A stretch of DNA of 36,830 nt from Planctomycetota bacterium (lineage in GTDB: Bacteria; Planctomycetota; Phycisphaerae; SM23-33): assembly GCA_030635145.1 (NCBI GenBank), contig DAOVZK010000017.1:1-36830 (forward strand). The letters are read 5' to 3'. This document shows positions 16,973 through 27,422 of the stretch, piece by piece. The position numbers and the translations under genes were made by a program. Every line of letters begins with the position of its first letter. The stretch's first letter is position 1. The notes below the pieces were generated by a model. It saw only the letters and a program-made list of their open reading frames with translations. It did not search any database and had not been told where the DNA came from.

Positions 16973-17353
16973 TTAATCGCCACCGGTGCTACCGGACTCG
17001 TCGCTGTCGGGGGTTTTGTCCTGCTCCGCTCCGCCGAACTTAAAGCCCATTTTGCGGTCTTTGCGGAACGCTATGAGATAGATATTGCGGAAGTAGATTA
17101 TCATGTTAAGGCTTTGCCCGGCGATGAAGACAGGATTGCGAATGTAAATTGAATACGCCAAAATGATCGCAGAACCGACAATCGAGAGATACCAGAACAC
17201 GGCAGGAATATATGAGCGTTTGCGTCTTTCGGAAACTATCCATTGGACAACAAAACGCATTCCAAAAACTGCCTGACCCGAAAAACCAACGCAGAGCCAA
17301 ATTTTTTCCGTCATGGAAAGTGCAAAAAATTTATCTATTAGATTTTGTAACAT
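16973..17353 (-). CDS. LAB_N (lipid-A-disaccharide synthase N-terminal-like) membrane protein
   Basis: The 126-residue product matches the LAB_N domain: GQAVFGMRFVVQWIVSER (about 27-44), then SYIPAVFWYLSIVG, NPVFIAGQSLN and YFRNIYLI. It contains about three hydrophobic helices and an acidic Ser/Gly-rich tail. The ATG at 17353 is preferred to an earlier in-frame start because GAGG stands eight bases before it, and the upstream residues do not fit the family. It is divergent from a GT2 glycosyltransferase 119 bases away, and LAB_N proteins often accompany lipid-linked glycosyltransferases. Its biochemical role is not established by the sequence. Confidence 0.8.
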   Translation of the reverse strand: MLQNLIDKFFALSMTEKIWLCVGFSGQAVFGMRFVVQWIVSERRKRSYIPAVFWYLSIVGSAIILAYSIYIRNPVFIAGQSLNMIIYFRNIYLIAFRKDRKMGFKFGGAEQDKTPDSDESGSTGGD

Positions 17354-17472
17354 GGTGCTGTCCTCAAAAGTAATTTGTCGAATTATACCCACTTTGCCGC
17401 CTCCGGGCATGAAAAATACCTCCCATATCCGTCCGAATTGTGTAGAATATTGAGCTTGAATAGGAACAAAAT

Positions 17473-18234
17473 ATGACAAACGAAGCAACTGATACAAAAA
17501 ATACGGAAATTTATCTTTCGATCGTAGCCCCGGCGTATAACGAAGCGGAGAATCTTCCGCAGCTGATAGACGAGTCGCGGGAAGCTGGGGAGGCGACGGG
17601 CAAGGCGTGGGAAATTATCATCGCCAACGACTGCAGCACGGACGATTCGTCGGCGGTGCTGGATCGATTGATGGGCGAAGTTCCGCAGCTGCGAGTTTTG
17701 GACATGCAGGCCAACAGCGGGCAGTCGGCGGCGTTGGACGCGACAATGCGCGCCGCCCGCGGTAAGTACATCGCCACCCTCGACTCCGACCTGCAAAATG
17801 ATCCTCGCGATATTCCCAAACTTCTCGAACCGCTTGACAACGACGAGTGCGATTACGTCAATGGCTGGCGGGCCAGTAGAAAAGACAAGGGGTGGCGGTT
17901 AATCGTGAGCAAATACGGCAATAAGTTTCGCAATTTTATGACGCGCGAAACCATTCACGATTCGGGGTGCGGGTTGAAGGTGTTCCGACGCGAGTGCATC
18001 GAGCGGATGCGATTGTTTAACGGCGGACATCGATTTTTCGTCAGCTTGGTGCGCATGGACGGATGGCGGGTAATGGAGATGGTCGTGAATCATCGCCCGC
18101 GCACAGCTGGGGTCGCTAAATACGGATTCTTCGACCGCTTCTTCAAGGTCATCAAAGATGCGTTCGTCGTGCGATGGATGGAAAACAAAACCACCGTCTG
18201 GCGAGCCTCGGAAAGGTTGCAACGCGACAAGTAA
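17473..18234 (+). CDS. GT2 family glycosyltransferase (DPM1/ArnC-like)
   Basis: This 253-residue protein has the GT-A fold motifs of dolichyl/undecaprenyl-phosphate sugar transferases: LSIVAPAYNEAENLPQL (about 15-31), the metal and nucleotide site LDSDLQNDP with Asp104 and Asp106, HDSGCGLKVFRRE, and NHRPRTAGVAKYG. It lacks the C-terminal TM helices found in ArnC and GtrB, so it should be soluble or peripheral. The adjacent divergent LAB_N gene encodes a small membrane protein that could complement it. The likely reaction is transfer of a sugar from a nucleotide donor to a polyprenyl phosphate; the substrate is unknown. AGGA precedes the ATG. Confidence 0.85.
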   Translation: MTNEATDTKNTEIYLSIVAPAYNEAENLPQLIDESREAGEATGKAWEIIIANDCSTDDSSAVLDRLMGEVPQLRVLDMQANSGQSAALDATMRAARGKYIATLDSDLQNDPRDIPKLLEPLDNDECDYVNGWRASRKDKGWRLIVSKYGNKFRNFMTRETIHDSGCGLKVFRRECIERMRLFNGGHRFFVSLVRMDGWRVMEMVVNHRPRTAGVAKYGFFDRFFKVIKDAFVVRWMENKTTVWRASERLQRDK

Positions 18235-18302
18235 CAAACTTGGTGCGACAGCCAACTCCAAGCAGGGGTTGCACGCGGAGGTTGAAACATATCGCCAGAG
18301 AT

Positions 18303-19469
18303 TTATTTGCCGGCAAGTTCGACACGAAACTTTTCAGCTTCCCAATTGTCGATAAAATCCCGTTGTCGCTTATTCAACCCGTTAATTCCACCCATGCCCT
18401 GAGCATTGCGTCTTATAAACAACGACCCAGCAACAATATCGCCAATCATCTGAGTCATCTTTTTATTGCCAACAACAAAAAGCCCCACTCCGCTAACCAG
18501 AAAAGTCGTCGGTTGTTTCTGATTTTTACGAATACTCAAAGATATTTGATTCTCCAAATTTTTAGACTCGGCGTTTTCAAGCCACATTATCGGGCTGGTA
18601 ACAAAGCCCATTTCATCAGGAGTTAGCGGAGGAGCTTTTACAAGAAGTCTGGCGTTGGGCGTATCCGAAATTGCCGAAACGATTTTGCTGGCAAAGTAAT
18701 TTACGCTTAGTTTTTTGCCACCGGCCACCAGAAGGGCTTTGGCAATTTTTTTCTCAATATTCTCAATACGGGCAATATCTTGTTTGTTAATTTTGGCACT
18801 CGCACCGGTTTTTAACTGCGTTAATCCGGATTTACAACGCCTTATCACCTTTCGCACTAACCGCAATGCCTTATCCGGCGAGTTCTCTGCCACGAGAAGA
18901 CCGTGTTTTTCCAAAATCATTATCGAAGGCTTCCGCCCATATTGTTTTTGGTACTTACTGACGAGATTAAAAGCCTTTCGGCCGAGGGAAAAACCCGGGT
19001 CGGCATAGGGCACCCATAGGGGTGGGTATTTTTCATCGCTGAACAGCTCAAAAATTCGGGCTTTGCCATTTTTGGCACTGGCGTAAGAAAGCACCGCCAG
19101 GGCATGTAAGTGAATGACACACTTGTCGAGGATAACATGCAAAGGTGATTCAACCGACGGACGAGAATCGCTTTTCATATTGTCATCGCAGGTCATCTGC
19201 AGCCGTGCAGCCATTTCCAACTCGCGAGAATTAACGTCCATCCTCCCCAGAGACTTATCCCTGAATACCGACTGCACCGCTTCTACGCTAATTCGTCGCC
19301 AGCCGCGTCCCTTGTCCATCTCGGCAAGGGCCGTCCCGCTAGCCTTTATGTACATGTGTCGCCCATCATCAGTTTTTACAGACGTGTTGCCACCGACACC
19401 TTGAACAAGCGAATTATCCCGGCCGACCGTGTTCGATATCCTGATAAGCTGCGATAAAGCTTCATCCAT
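18303..19469 (-). CDS. Class II aldolase/adducin family protein (RhaD-fusion-like)
   Basis: This 388-residue protein belongs to the zinc-dependent class II aldolase/adducin family. It shows GVGGNTSVK and MYIKASGTALAEM (about 24-51), RPSVESPLH with Glu107, the zinc-ligand pair in VIHLHALAV (His120, His122), VPYADPGFSLG and ILEKHGLLVAEN. The pattern resembles the aldolase half of bifunctional rhamnulose-1-phosphate aldolase/SDR proteins. Here the SDR is a separate gene, 22 bases upstream in transcription. A strong ribosome-binding site (AAAAGGTG) is present. It is the last gene of the five-gene sugar operon. Substrate is unknown, presumably a ketose phosphate. Confidence 0.8.
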   Translation of the reverse strand: MDEALSQLIRISNTVGRDNSLVQGVGGNTSVKTDDGRHMYIKASGTALAEMDKGRGWRRISVEAVQSVFRDKSLGRMDVNSRELEMAARLQMTCDDNMKSDSRPSVESPLHVILDKCVIHLHALAVLSYASAKNGKARIFELFSDEKYPPLWVPYADPGFSLGRKAFNLVSKYQKQYGRKPSIMILEKHGLLVAENSPDKALRLVRKVIRRCKSGLTQLKTGASAKINKQDIARIENIEKKIAKALLVAGGKKLSVNYFASKIVSAISDTPNARLLVKAPPLTPDEMGFVTSPIMWLENAESKNLENQISLSIRKNQKQPTTFLVSGVGLFVVGNKKMTQMIGDIVAGSLFIRRNAQGMGGINGLNKRQRDFIDNWEAEKFRVELAGK

Positions 19470-19491
19470 ATTTTCATCACCTTTTCATTAG

Positions 19492-20307
19492 TTATCTTGG
19501 TGTTGCGTCGGGCAGGCCGCCGTCGACGGGGATCGTCGCGCCTGTCGTCGGGCTTTGATGCGTTATAAAATACATCACCGCGTTGGCGACGTGTCGGCCG
19601 GTTACTGCGGCTTTGAGTAAATTACGATTGCGGTAGTATTCGTGCAATTCCTTTTCGCCGATGCCCCGGGCCTTCATTCTATCTTCGCCAACGAGGTTCC
19701 ACAGGCCTGATTTGTATTTGCCCTCGGAAAATACTGCGTCGGGCGCAACCATATTAACACGAATATTGTGCGGAGCAAACTCAAGGCTGGCGATGCGTCC
19801 AAGCTGGTGACATGCCGCTTTCGTAGCACTATAAGCTCCGAAGCCCGCACTCGGAGAGGGCACGTTTTTGGTCGACATAATAACAACGTCCCCGCCGTTG
19901 TCCTGTTCGATTAATCTTCTGCCAGCTTCGGCAAGAACAATAAGTGTACCATCGACATTGACCTTCTCAAGTAGTTGGAACTTTTCAACATCCATATCAA
20001 CAATCTTTGACACATGAGCAATACCCGCATTATGTATCACGATATCGAGTTTGCCATATTTGTCAAAAACAGCATCAAAGGCGGTTTTAGTTGATTCAGT
20101 ATCAGTTACATCTAACGGGACACCGATGGATTGACCCGGGGCAATTGAATCCAGATCTTTGGCGAAGGCCTCGAGTCTTTCGCCGGGCAAATCCGTTGCA
20201 ACCACGCTGCAGCCGTTTTCAAGCAGCACTTCACAAATTCCATAACCAATTGCGCCGGCGGCACCAGTTACTAATGCTACTTTGCCCTTTAATGATTTTT
20301 CACTCAT
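19492..20307 (-). CDS. SDR family NAD(P)-dependent oxidoreductase, sugar-type
   Basis: This 271-residue Rossmann-fold enzyme has the cofactor motif VTGAAGAIGYG (13-23), NAG at 93-95, catalytic Ser145, Tyr159 and Lys163 (YSATK), and the C-terminal PVDGG typical of classical SDRs. Its insert SEGKYKSGLWN and the HEYYRNRNLLK segment resemble the dehydrogenase half of bifunctional RhaD/SDR fusions, which oxidise an aldehyde or polyol from sugar cleavage. The ATG overlaps the epimerase stop (ATGA), with GGAG upstream. The gene order relative to the aldolase is the reverse of the fusion protein. Confidence 0.88.
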   Translation of the reverse strand: MSEKSLKGKVALVTGAAGAIGYGICEVLLENGCSVVATDLPGERLEAFAKDLDSIAPGQSIGVPLDVTDTESTKTAFDAVFDKYGKLDIVIHNAGIAHVSKIVDMDVEKFQLLEKVNVDGTLIVLAEAGRRLIEQDNGGDVVIMSTKNVPSPSAGFGAYSATKAACHQLGRIASLEFAPHNIRVNMVAPDAVFSEGKYKSGLWNLVGEDRMKARGIGEKELHEYYRNRNLLKAAVTGRHVANAVMYFITHQSPTTGATIPVDGGLPDATPR

Positions 20308-20999
20308 TGGATAGTCTCCATCATAAATTTCGCGTTGCCCGCGGGGTCTTTACCGTCAAAGACAGCACTGCCTGTAATTATAACATTTGGTCCCATTGCA
20401 GCTACTTCAGCAATGTTGTCTTTATTGATGGCACCATCGACAAATATAAGGACATCTTCATTGATTTTTTTGATCTCAGCAATTCTGTCAGGCAGTTCCG
20501 AAATAAAAGTTTGTTTCCCGGTTTTGGGACCCACCGCCAAAAGCAGCACAATATCAACATCGTCAATTACCGGTGCGATAATATCAATCGGCGTATTCGG
20601 ATTAAGTGAAATGCCCTTTAATATGCCCCTATCCGGGTCATTCGCGTTTTTCATCTGACTTATCAGGCTCAACGCATTGGGGACATCATTACAATACTCA
20701 ACAGAAAATATAATGATATCAGCACCGGCTTTGACGAAATTCTCGATATGCTTCTCGGGCTTGTCGATAAGCAGATGTACATCTTTTAGCATCTTTGTTT
20801 TAAGCCCGCCAAGAAAACCGGCTCCAACAGTAATCTTCGGCCAGATGCCACCGTCCATCACATCGATATGCAGCAACTCTGCGCCCGTTGTTTCAAGCAG
20901 CTCGATCTCCGAACCGAGATTCATCATATCAGCAGTAAGAATCCCCACGCTGATTAGTGGGGATTCCGCTTTGATTTTTGCAAACATGTCGCCCGCCAT
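20304..20999 (-). CDS. Ribulose-phosphate 3-epimerase-like protein
   Basis: This 231-residue TIM-barrel protein of the RPE family has VGILTADMMNLG (18-29), the metal/catalytic motif LHIDVMDGG with His44, Asp46 and Asp49, DVHLLI with His75, and FVDGAI with Asp188. Key active-site residues are present, so it should interconvert C3 epimers of a ketose phosphate. It differs from housekeeping Rpe (SILSAD, HxDVMDG) enough to suggest another substrate, as in AlsE or LsrE. The ATG at 20999 is chosen because it shares a base with the upstream stop (TAATG). Downstream it overlaps the SDR by four bases. Confidence 0.85.
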   Translation of the reverse strand: MAGDMFAKIKAESPLISVGILTADMMNLGSEIELLETTGAELLHIDVMDGGIWPKITVGAGFLGGLKTKMLKDVHLLIDKPEKHIENFVKAGADIIIFSVEYCNDVPNALSLISQMKNANDPDRGILKGISLNPNTPIDIIAPVIDDVDIVLLLAVGPKTGKQTFISELPDRIAEIKKINEDVLIFVDGAINKDNIAEVAAMGPNVIITGSAVFDGKDPAGNAKFMMETIQ

Positions 21000-21883
21000 T
21001 ATTTTTTCTCGCACTTGAGAGTTTTATACAACTCAAGGGCATCTTTGGGTTTCATGTTCTCGTGGATGACCTTGTTTACCGCCTCCATCATTGCCTCAGG
21101 TGCATCCGACTGGAAAATATTACGACCCATATCTACGCCAGAAGCGCCCTGCTGAACCGCGTTATACGCCATCGTCAAGGCATCGAGTTCGGGAAGTTTT
21201 TTACCACCAGCCATTACGATCGGCACGGGACATGAAGAGGTGATAGTTTCAAAGTCTTCCGGCACAAAGTATGTCTTAACGACATTGGCACCAAGCTCGG
21301 CACACATTCGGCAAGCAAGGCGGAAGTATTGCGCATCGCGAACCATATCCTTGCCGACAGCCGTCACCGCCATCACGGGAATTCCGTAACGCATACCCAT
21401 ATTAACCAGCTTTGTCATGTTGTGTACCGACCGTGTCTCGTACTCTCCGCCGATGAAAACCTGAATGCCAATACCGGCCGCGTTTAACCGAATGGCATCT
21501 TCGATGTCCATGGCGATTTCTTCATTCGAAAGCTCTTTCAGAATGCTAGGCCCACCGCTGGCTCTGAGAAATACGGGCTTTGTCATATCGGCGGGGATAA
21601 CCGACCGGAGAATTCCTCTGGTGCAAAAAAGTGCATCGCAATTTGGAATCAAAGGCACGATGTTTTGGTCGATTCGTTCCAGCCCAGTCGTCGGGCCCTG
21701 AAAATATCCGTGGTCGACGGCAAGCATAACGGTTCGCCCGGACACAGGATTAAACACCTGCGCAAGGCGATGCTTCATGCCCCAATCAAGATTACCGCAA
21801 CCCTTGAGAAAATAACCGGGCGTCTTTTGCGGGGTATCGATGAAATAGTTCTTTTCTTTTTTGCTTACGTCTGCTTCTGGCAT
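20999..21883 (-). CDS. lsrF: LsrF-like class I aldolase/thiolase
   Basis: This 294-residue protein aligns by eye along its whole length with Escherichia coli LsrF. Shared strings include [58 protein letters not shown] and [15 protein letters not shown]. LsrF is a class I (Schiff-base) TIM-barrel enzyme that cleaves phosphorylated autoinducer-2 derivatives. The catalytic lysine is present as Lys203 (VVKTYFV), the position used in E. coli. No lsrK, lsrR, lsrG or AI-2 transporter genes are nearby, so here it may act on a sugar phosphate instead. AAAGGA precedes the ATG. Confidence 0.85.
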   Translation of the reverse strand: MPEADVSKKEKNYFIDTPQKTPGYFLKGCGNLDWGMKHRLAQVFNPVSGRTVMLAVDHGYFQGPTTGLERIDQNIVPLIPNCDALFCTRGILRSVIPADMTKPVFLRASGGPSILKELSNEEIAMDIEDAIRLNAAGIGIQVFIGGEYETRSVHNMTKLVNMGMRYGIPVMAVTAVGKDMVRDAQYFRLACRMCAELGANVVKTYFVPEDFETITSSCPVPIVMAGGKKLPELDALTMAYNAVQQGASGVDMGRNIFQSDAPEAMMEAVNKVIHENMKPKDALELYKTLKCEKK

Positions 21884-21973
21884 TTTCTGTTCCTTTATTG
21901 AGTTTAGTTTTCTCCACAGTTATCTGCGGGAAGAAGTTATTGTTATCTCTGTATTCTTGTTTTTTTCTGACGG

Positions 21974-22561
<588 letters not shown>

Positions 22562-22874
22562 TTAGCTTCACATGATACCCCGAACGGCCTCGAAAATTCT
22601 AGAGCGATTCTCAAAAGTCTTTTCCGTTTTTTTCAGTATAAGACTTGCTGCGAGCGACCCCGACTGCTTCCGGCTGCATCGGCATAACTACCATGCTGAT
22701 ACAAGCAGCAGCCAGCAGCCGAGCGGCAGCTGGAGCAGTTTAAGATTGCAATTTCACAATTTCTGCGCCAGCGAGCGTCCAAGCGGGGGAAACAAAATGT
22801 GAGGCTGGTAACGCTGAAGCAGACTGTAGGCCGCCTGTACGGGCGGCAAATTGACACTGATGGGGATATTTCCG

Positions 22875-22895
22875 CCGGGTCGAGACCCGGCCTAC
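22875..22895 (-). repeat. GTAGGCCGGGTC palindromic repeat, copy 1
   Basis: This 21-base palindromic word differs by one base from two identical copies at 29562-29582 (plus) and 29763-29783 (minus). Its core folds as CCGGGTC/GACCCGG. It is a REP-like dispersed element in a non-coding region. Confidence 0.75.
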
Positions 22896-22937
22896 AACTT
22901 GCCGATCCGTTAACCCCGCCCTTGCGGACGGGGTTCA

Positions 22938-22963
22938 GAAAAGCGCCCCGATCGGGGCTTTAT
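22938..22963 (-). terminator. Probable intrinsic terminator of the PEP-CTERM gene
   Basis: The perfect palindrome GCCCCGATCGGGGC (22945-22958), extended by AAGC/GCTT, is followed on the minus strand by CTTTTC (22938-22942). It starts about 20 bases after the PEP-CTERM stop. On the plus strand the same stem is followed by TTTATT, so it may work both ways. Confidence 0.6.
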
Positions 22964-22982
22964 TGAGAACGCTACCTACTAT

Positions 22983-23570
22983 CTAGCGTCTTTTTCTTTT
23001 GATGGCGATGACAGCACCGCCAATACCCAGAAGCGAAAGAGTCAGCGGTTCGGGAATCGGGGTCGCTGCATAAGTAATATTAACATTCGTGTCGCTAAGA
23101 AAACCGTCACCACTTGCATTCAGCAAAGCGGTAAAATTAACCTCAAAATCATCCTCATCAAGCCCTGCAGGAGTACTCAGCGTACCGAGAAGAGCAGGAA
23201 CATCCAAATCCACCGGCCCTTGGATCACGTCATCTTTTCCGATGCCCGTGATGAGATAATCTATGTCCTGGGCGTTATCAACCCAGAAATCCACACCGTC
23301 ATACTCGGCTAATAAAAACGACGGATCGAAACCCTTGTCGTCTTCGTCGTCTCCCTCGTCGAATAGGGTATTTTCAACATATTCGACACCAGTAGTGTCA
23401 CGCACCCAGAAATCGTAGGTCGCCAGCCCTGCCGTATCGCTCCCGGTAACTTCGACGCTTACTTCCCACGTACCGGACGATGTCTCAACAAATTTGTAAT
23501 GCACGTCCCCGGCCTGAACCAGCGTAGCTACACAACTAACCACAAAAACAATTGCTAGAATCCTTTTCAT
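22983..23570 (-). CDS. PEP-CTERM sorting-domain protein
   Basis: The 195-residue protein has a signal peptide (about 1-20, cut near VQA-GD), a mostly acidic body with beta-strand-like segments and a C-terminal PEP-CTERM tail. The tail consists of Pro-Glu-Pro at 173-175, a hydrophobic helix TLSLLGIGGAVIAI and the basic end KRKRR. Such proteins are handled by exosortase (EpsH/XrtA-type), which is not encoded in this window. The acidic patch DEGDDEDDKG (about 72-81) might bind calcium, which is speculative. A strong GGAGGT site precedes the ATG. It appears monocistronic. Confidence 0.85.
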   Translation of the reverse strand: MKRILAIVFVVSCVATLVQAGDVHYKFVETSSGTWEVSVEVTGSDTAGLATYDFWVRDTTGVEYVENTLFDEGDDEDDKGFDPSFLLAEYDGVDFWVDNAQDIDYLITGIGKDDVIQGPVDLDVPALLGTLSTPAGLDEDDFEVNFTALLNASGDGFLSDTNVNITYAATPIPEPLTLSLLGIGGAVIAIKRKRR

Positions 23571-23863
23571 TTCCGACCTCCATAACTTGTTAGGCTCAAA
23601 ATCCTCCGGGGCTGATAGGCTCGGCCCCGACCATCCAATACGCGTCAGTCTACATAATTACCATGACTAATGCCCGCGAATTTCCTGACTGTTTCAAACT
23701 TTTTTAATCCCCCACCCAGCTATCGGCCCACATCAAAGCACGTAAAGCAACTAAACCAAGAAGGTTATCATATTTTAGACACAGGAATTATTTTCGCTTT
23801 GGCTTGCGAGAATTTCCCAACGAACCGCCATCAGCGGCGATGATACCGTGTACCTGCCATGGG

Positions 23864-25231
23864 TTATTTCCTGCCGCCGATGCCCCTGGTGTTATACTGC
23901 CCAGCGATCTGCTGTTTCATGTCGTCGATCTGCTTTCGCATATTTTCGATCTGATCGGGATCGGTAAGCAATCCGGGAAATGTTTTGGCGAGCTGTTCTG
24001 CCTTTTTCAGCTGCTTGCCGGCAACATGCAGATTGGCATTACACTGACGGCACCGTTTTTTCCATTTCGTCTGCGAACTCGGGGTAAGGTGCCCGTTGCT
24101 GTTTCTGTAAACCGTGTAGCTACCCTTGCGGGGATCCATCGCCATCGCACGCGACATAGCCTTTTCAAACTTACCCATATGCTTTTTGAATTTCGCCTCA
24201 GCCACCTTCAGCGACTCTTTCTGCCACTTACCCAGCGGAACCCCAAGCCCCTTGCACTCCTGCCATTTTTCGTACCCAAGCTGTTTGCCAAGCTCGTTGT
24301 AGTTTTTCACCACCGCAACCGCCAGGCCGCACTTGACGGCCTCGTTGGACGTAAGCGTCAGTAGCTTGCCCTTTTTGATTATCCAGGTTTTGCCTTCGCC
24401 CTTCGCGGGGCCTTCTTTGACGACCTTCTTCCCATCCTCATCCAAAATCCAGTGCAGCTGAATATTGGCGTCGATCATGGCGCTACCAAAAAGCGGACTG
24501 TGATCGCCGATTTCGGCGAGGCTTCTGGCTCTGGCACGCCAGCAGGACTGAAACTTCTCGCCGATGGCTGTCGGCATACCGTTTGCCCCCGCCCGCCATG
24601 CAGTCGCAGCCCCGAAACGCCCGCCCGGGCGCATGTAAATTTCCTTCGCAGCCAAAGACGTAATCGCAGCCGCCGAAATCGCATCTTTCGCCAAAACCAC
24701 AATTCGCAACGAGTCGTTATAGCGAGTAAGCACATCACCGAGCTTGTCTACCTCGCTGACAAGCCCGCCCGGTGAATCCATGTCCAGAATCACCACGGTC
24801 GGTTCTCGTTGGACGGCGTCTTCGAGCGATTCTTCCAATACAGACGCAACGAAAGTTTTACCCACCATGCCCTTAAGCGGAATCACGTAATAAGTCGGGG
24901 TGTCGTATTTTTTTATCTCCGGTGCCTTGGGCTTGGGGATATCCGCCATATTCTTTTTGCCCTTTTTGCTCGCCGCTTTTTTCTTCTTGGGCTTTTTGAC
25001 GATCTTCCCGGCCGTCAGCGACTCGACATCCTTTTGCTTGAAGGTCTTCTCAAATGTCATATTGTATTTGTGAACCAAGAAAACAATGGTCTTGCTGTCC
25101 TGACTGACGATTTTGCCTTCGTAGACTTTCCCACTTTTCAAAACGAGGGTGTCGCCCGACACTGTCGCGGTTGTCCCCACCAGCAAAACAAAAACACTCA
25201 ACAGCAAGAAAATGCAAGTCGTCTTTTTCAT
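23864..25231 (-). CDS. Secreted NfeD/ClpP-fold (crotonase-like) serine protease-like protein
   Basis: This 455-residue protein has a signal peptide (about 1-26) and a small region LVLKSGKVYEGKIVSQDSKT (about 29-48) resembling an SH3-like domain of planctomycete proteins. A Lys-rich linker (78-95) follows. The NfeD/SppA-type fold is next, with VVILDMDSPGGLVSEVDKL (146-164) and DAISAAAITSLAAKEIYM (183-200). The latter aligns with the catalytic serine region of NfeD, making Ser186 the candidate nucleophile. RFGAAT resembles the IGAATP of NfeD. No TM domain or NfeD C-terminal OB domain is present, so it should be periplasmic. The last 150 residues are Lys-rich and helical with a CRQCNANLH motif, and are unfamiliar. 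Confidence 0.7.
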   Translation of the reverse strand: MKKTTCIFLLLSVFVLLVGTTATVSGDTLVLKSGKVYEGKIVSQDSKTIVFLVHKYNMTFEKTFKQKDVESLTAGKIVKKPKKKKAASKKGKKNMADIPKPKAPEIKKYDTPTYYVIPLKGMVGKTFVASVLEESLEDAVQREPTVVILDMDSPGGLVSEVDKLGDVLTRYNDSLRIVVLAKDAISAAAITSLAAKEIYMRPGGRFGAATAWRAGANGMPTAIGEKFQSCWRARARSLAEIGDHSPLFGSAMIDANIQLHWILDEDGKKVVKEGPAKGEGKTWIIKKGKLLTLTSNEAVKCGLAVAVVKNYNELGKQLGYEKWQECKGLGVPLGKWQKESLKVAEAKFKKHMGKFEKAMSRAMAMDPRKGSYTVYRNSNGHLTPSSQTKWKKRCRQCNANLHVAGKQLKKAEQLAKTFPGLLTDPDQIENMRKQIDDMKQQIAGQYNTRGIGGRK

Positions 25232-25395
25232 CGTACTATCCCTTCTTCTTCACAAACCCGTTACAGATCGCACAAACCCAACTACCCGACTGATGAAATA
25301 TATTCTAGCAGAGGGTTCGAGATCGACAAAACCATATTTCCATAAATTTTGCCGATAAAACCGATGCGACAAACTCCCCGCAATTCACAAAGCAC

Positions 25396-25423
25396 TTGCA
25401 TTAAACCCGCCGGTGAGTATGAT
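25396..25423 (+). promoter_or_regulatory. Candidate sigma-70-type promoter of enolase
   Basis: TTGCAT at 25396-25401 and TATGAT at 25418-25423 are separated by 16 bases, and lie about 70 bases before the enolase ATG. The match is reasonable, but the assignment is by eye only. Confidence 0.4.
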
Positions 25424-25484
25424 GTTGGCTCGATTATCGTGAAATTAACGGTAAATGGTTCATCAACCCGATACTCAATATTAA

Positions 25485-27354
<1,870 letters not shown>

Positions 27355-27422
27355 AATGACCAATACCCAAGCTCATATGTTCCACTTGGTGGGAATATCC
27401 TCAACGACAAGCAATGACGCAT

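Noticed and set aside
22983-23570. A local exosortase system with the PEP-CTERM protein
   Set aside because: No exosortase or EPS gene is encoded in the window; sorting must depend on a distant locus.
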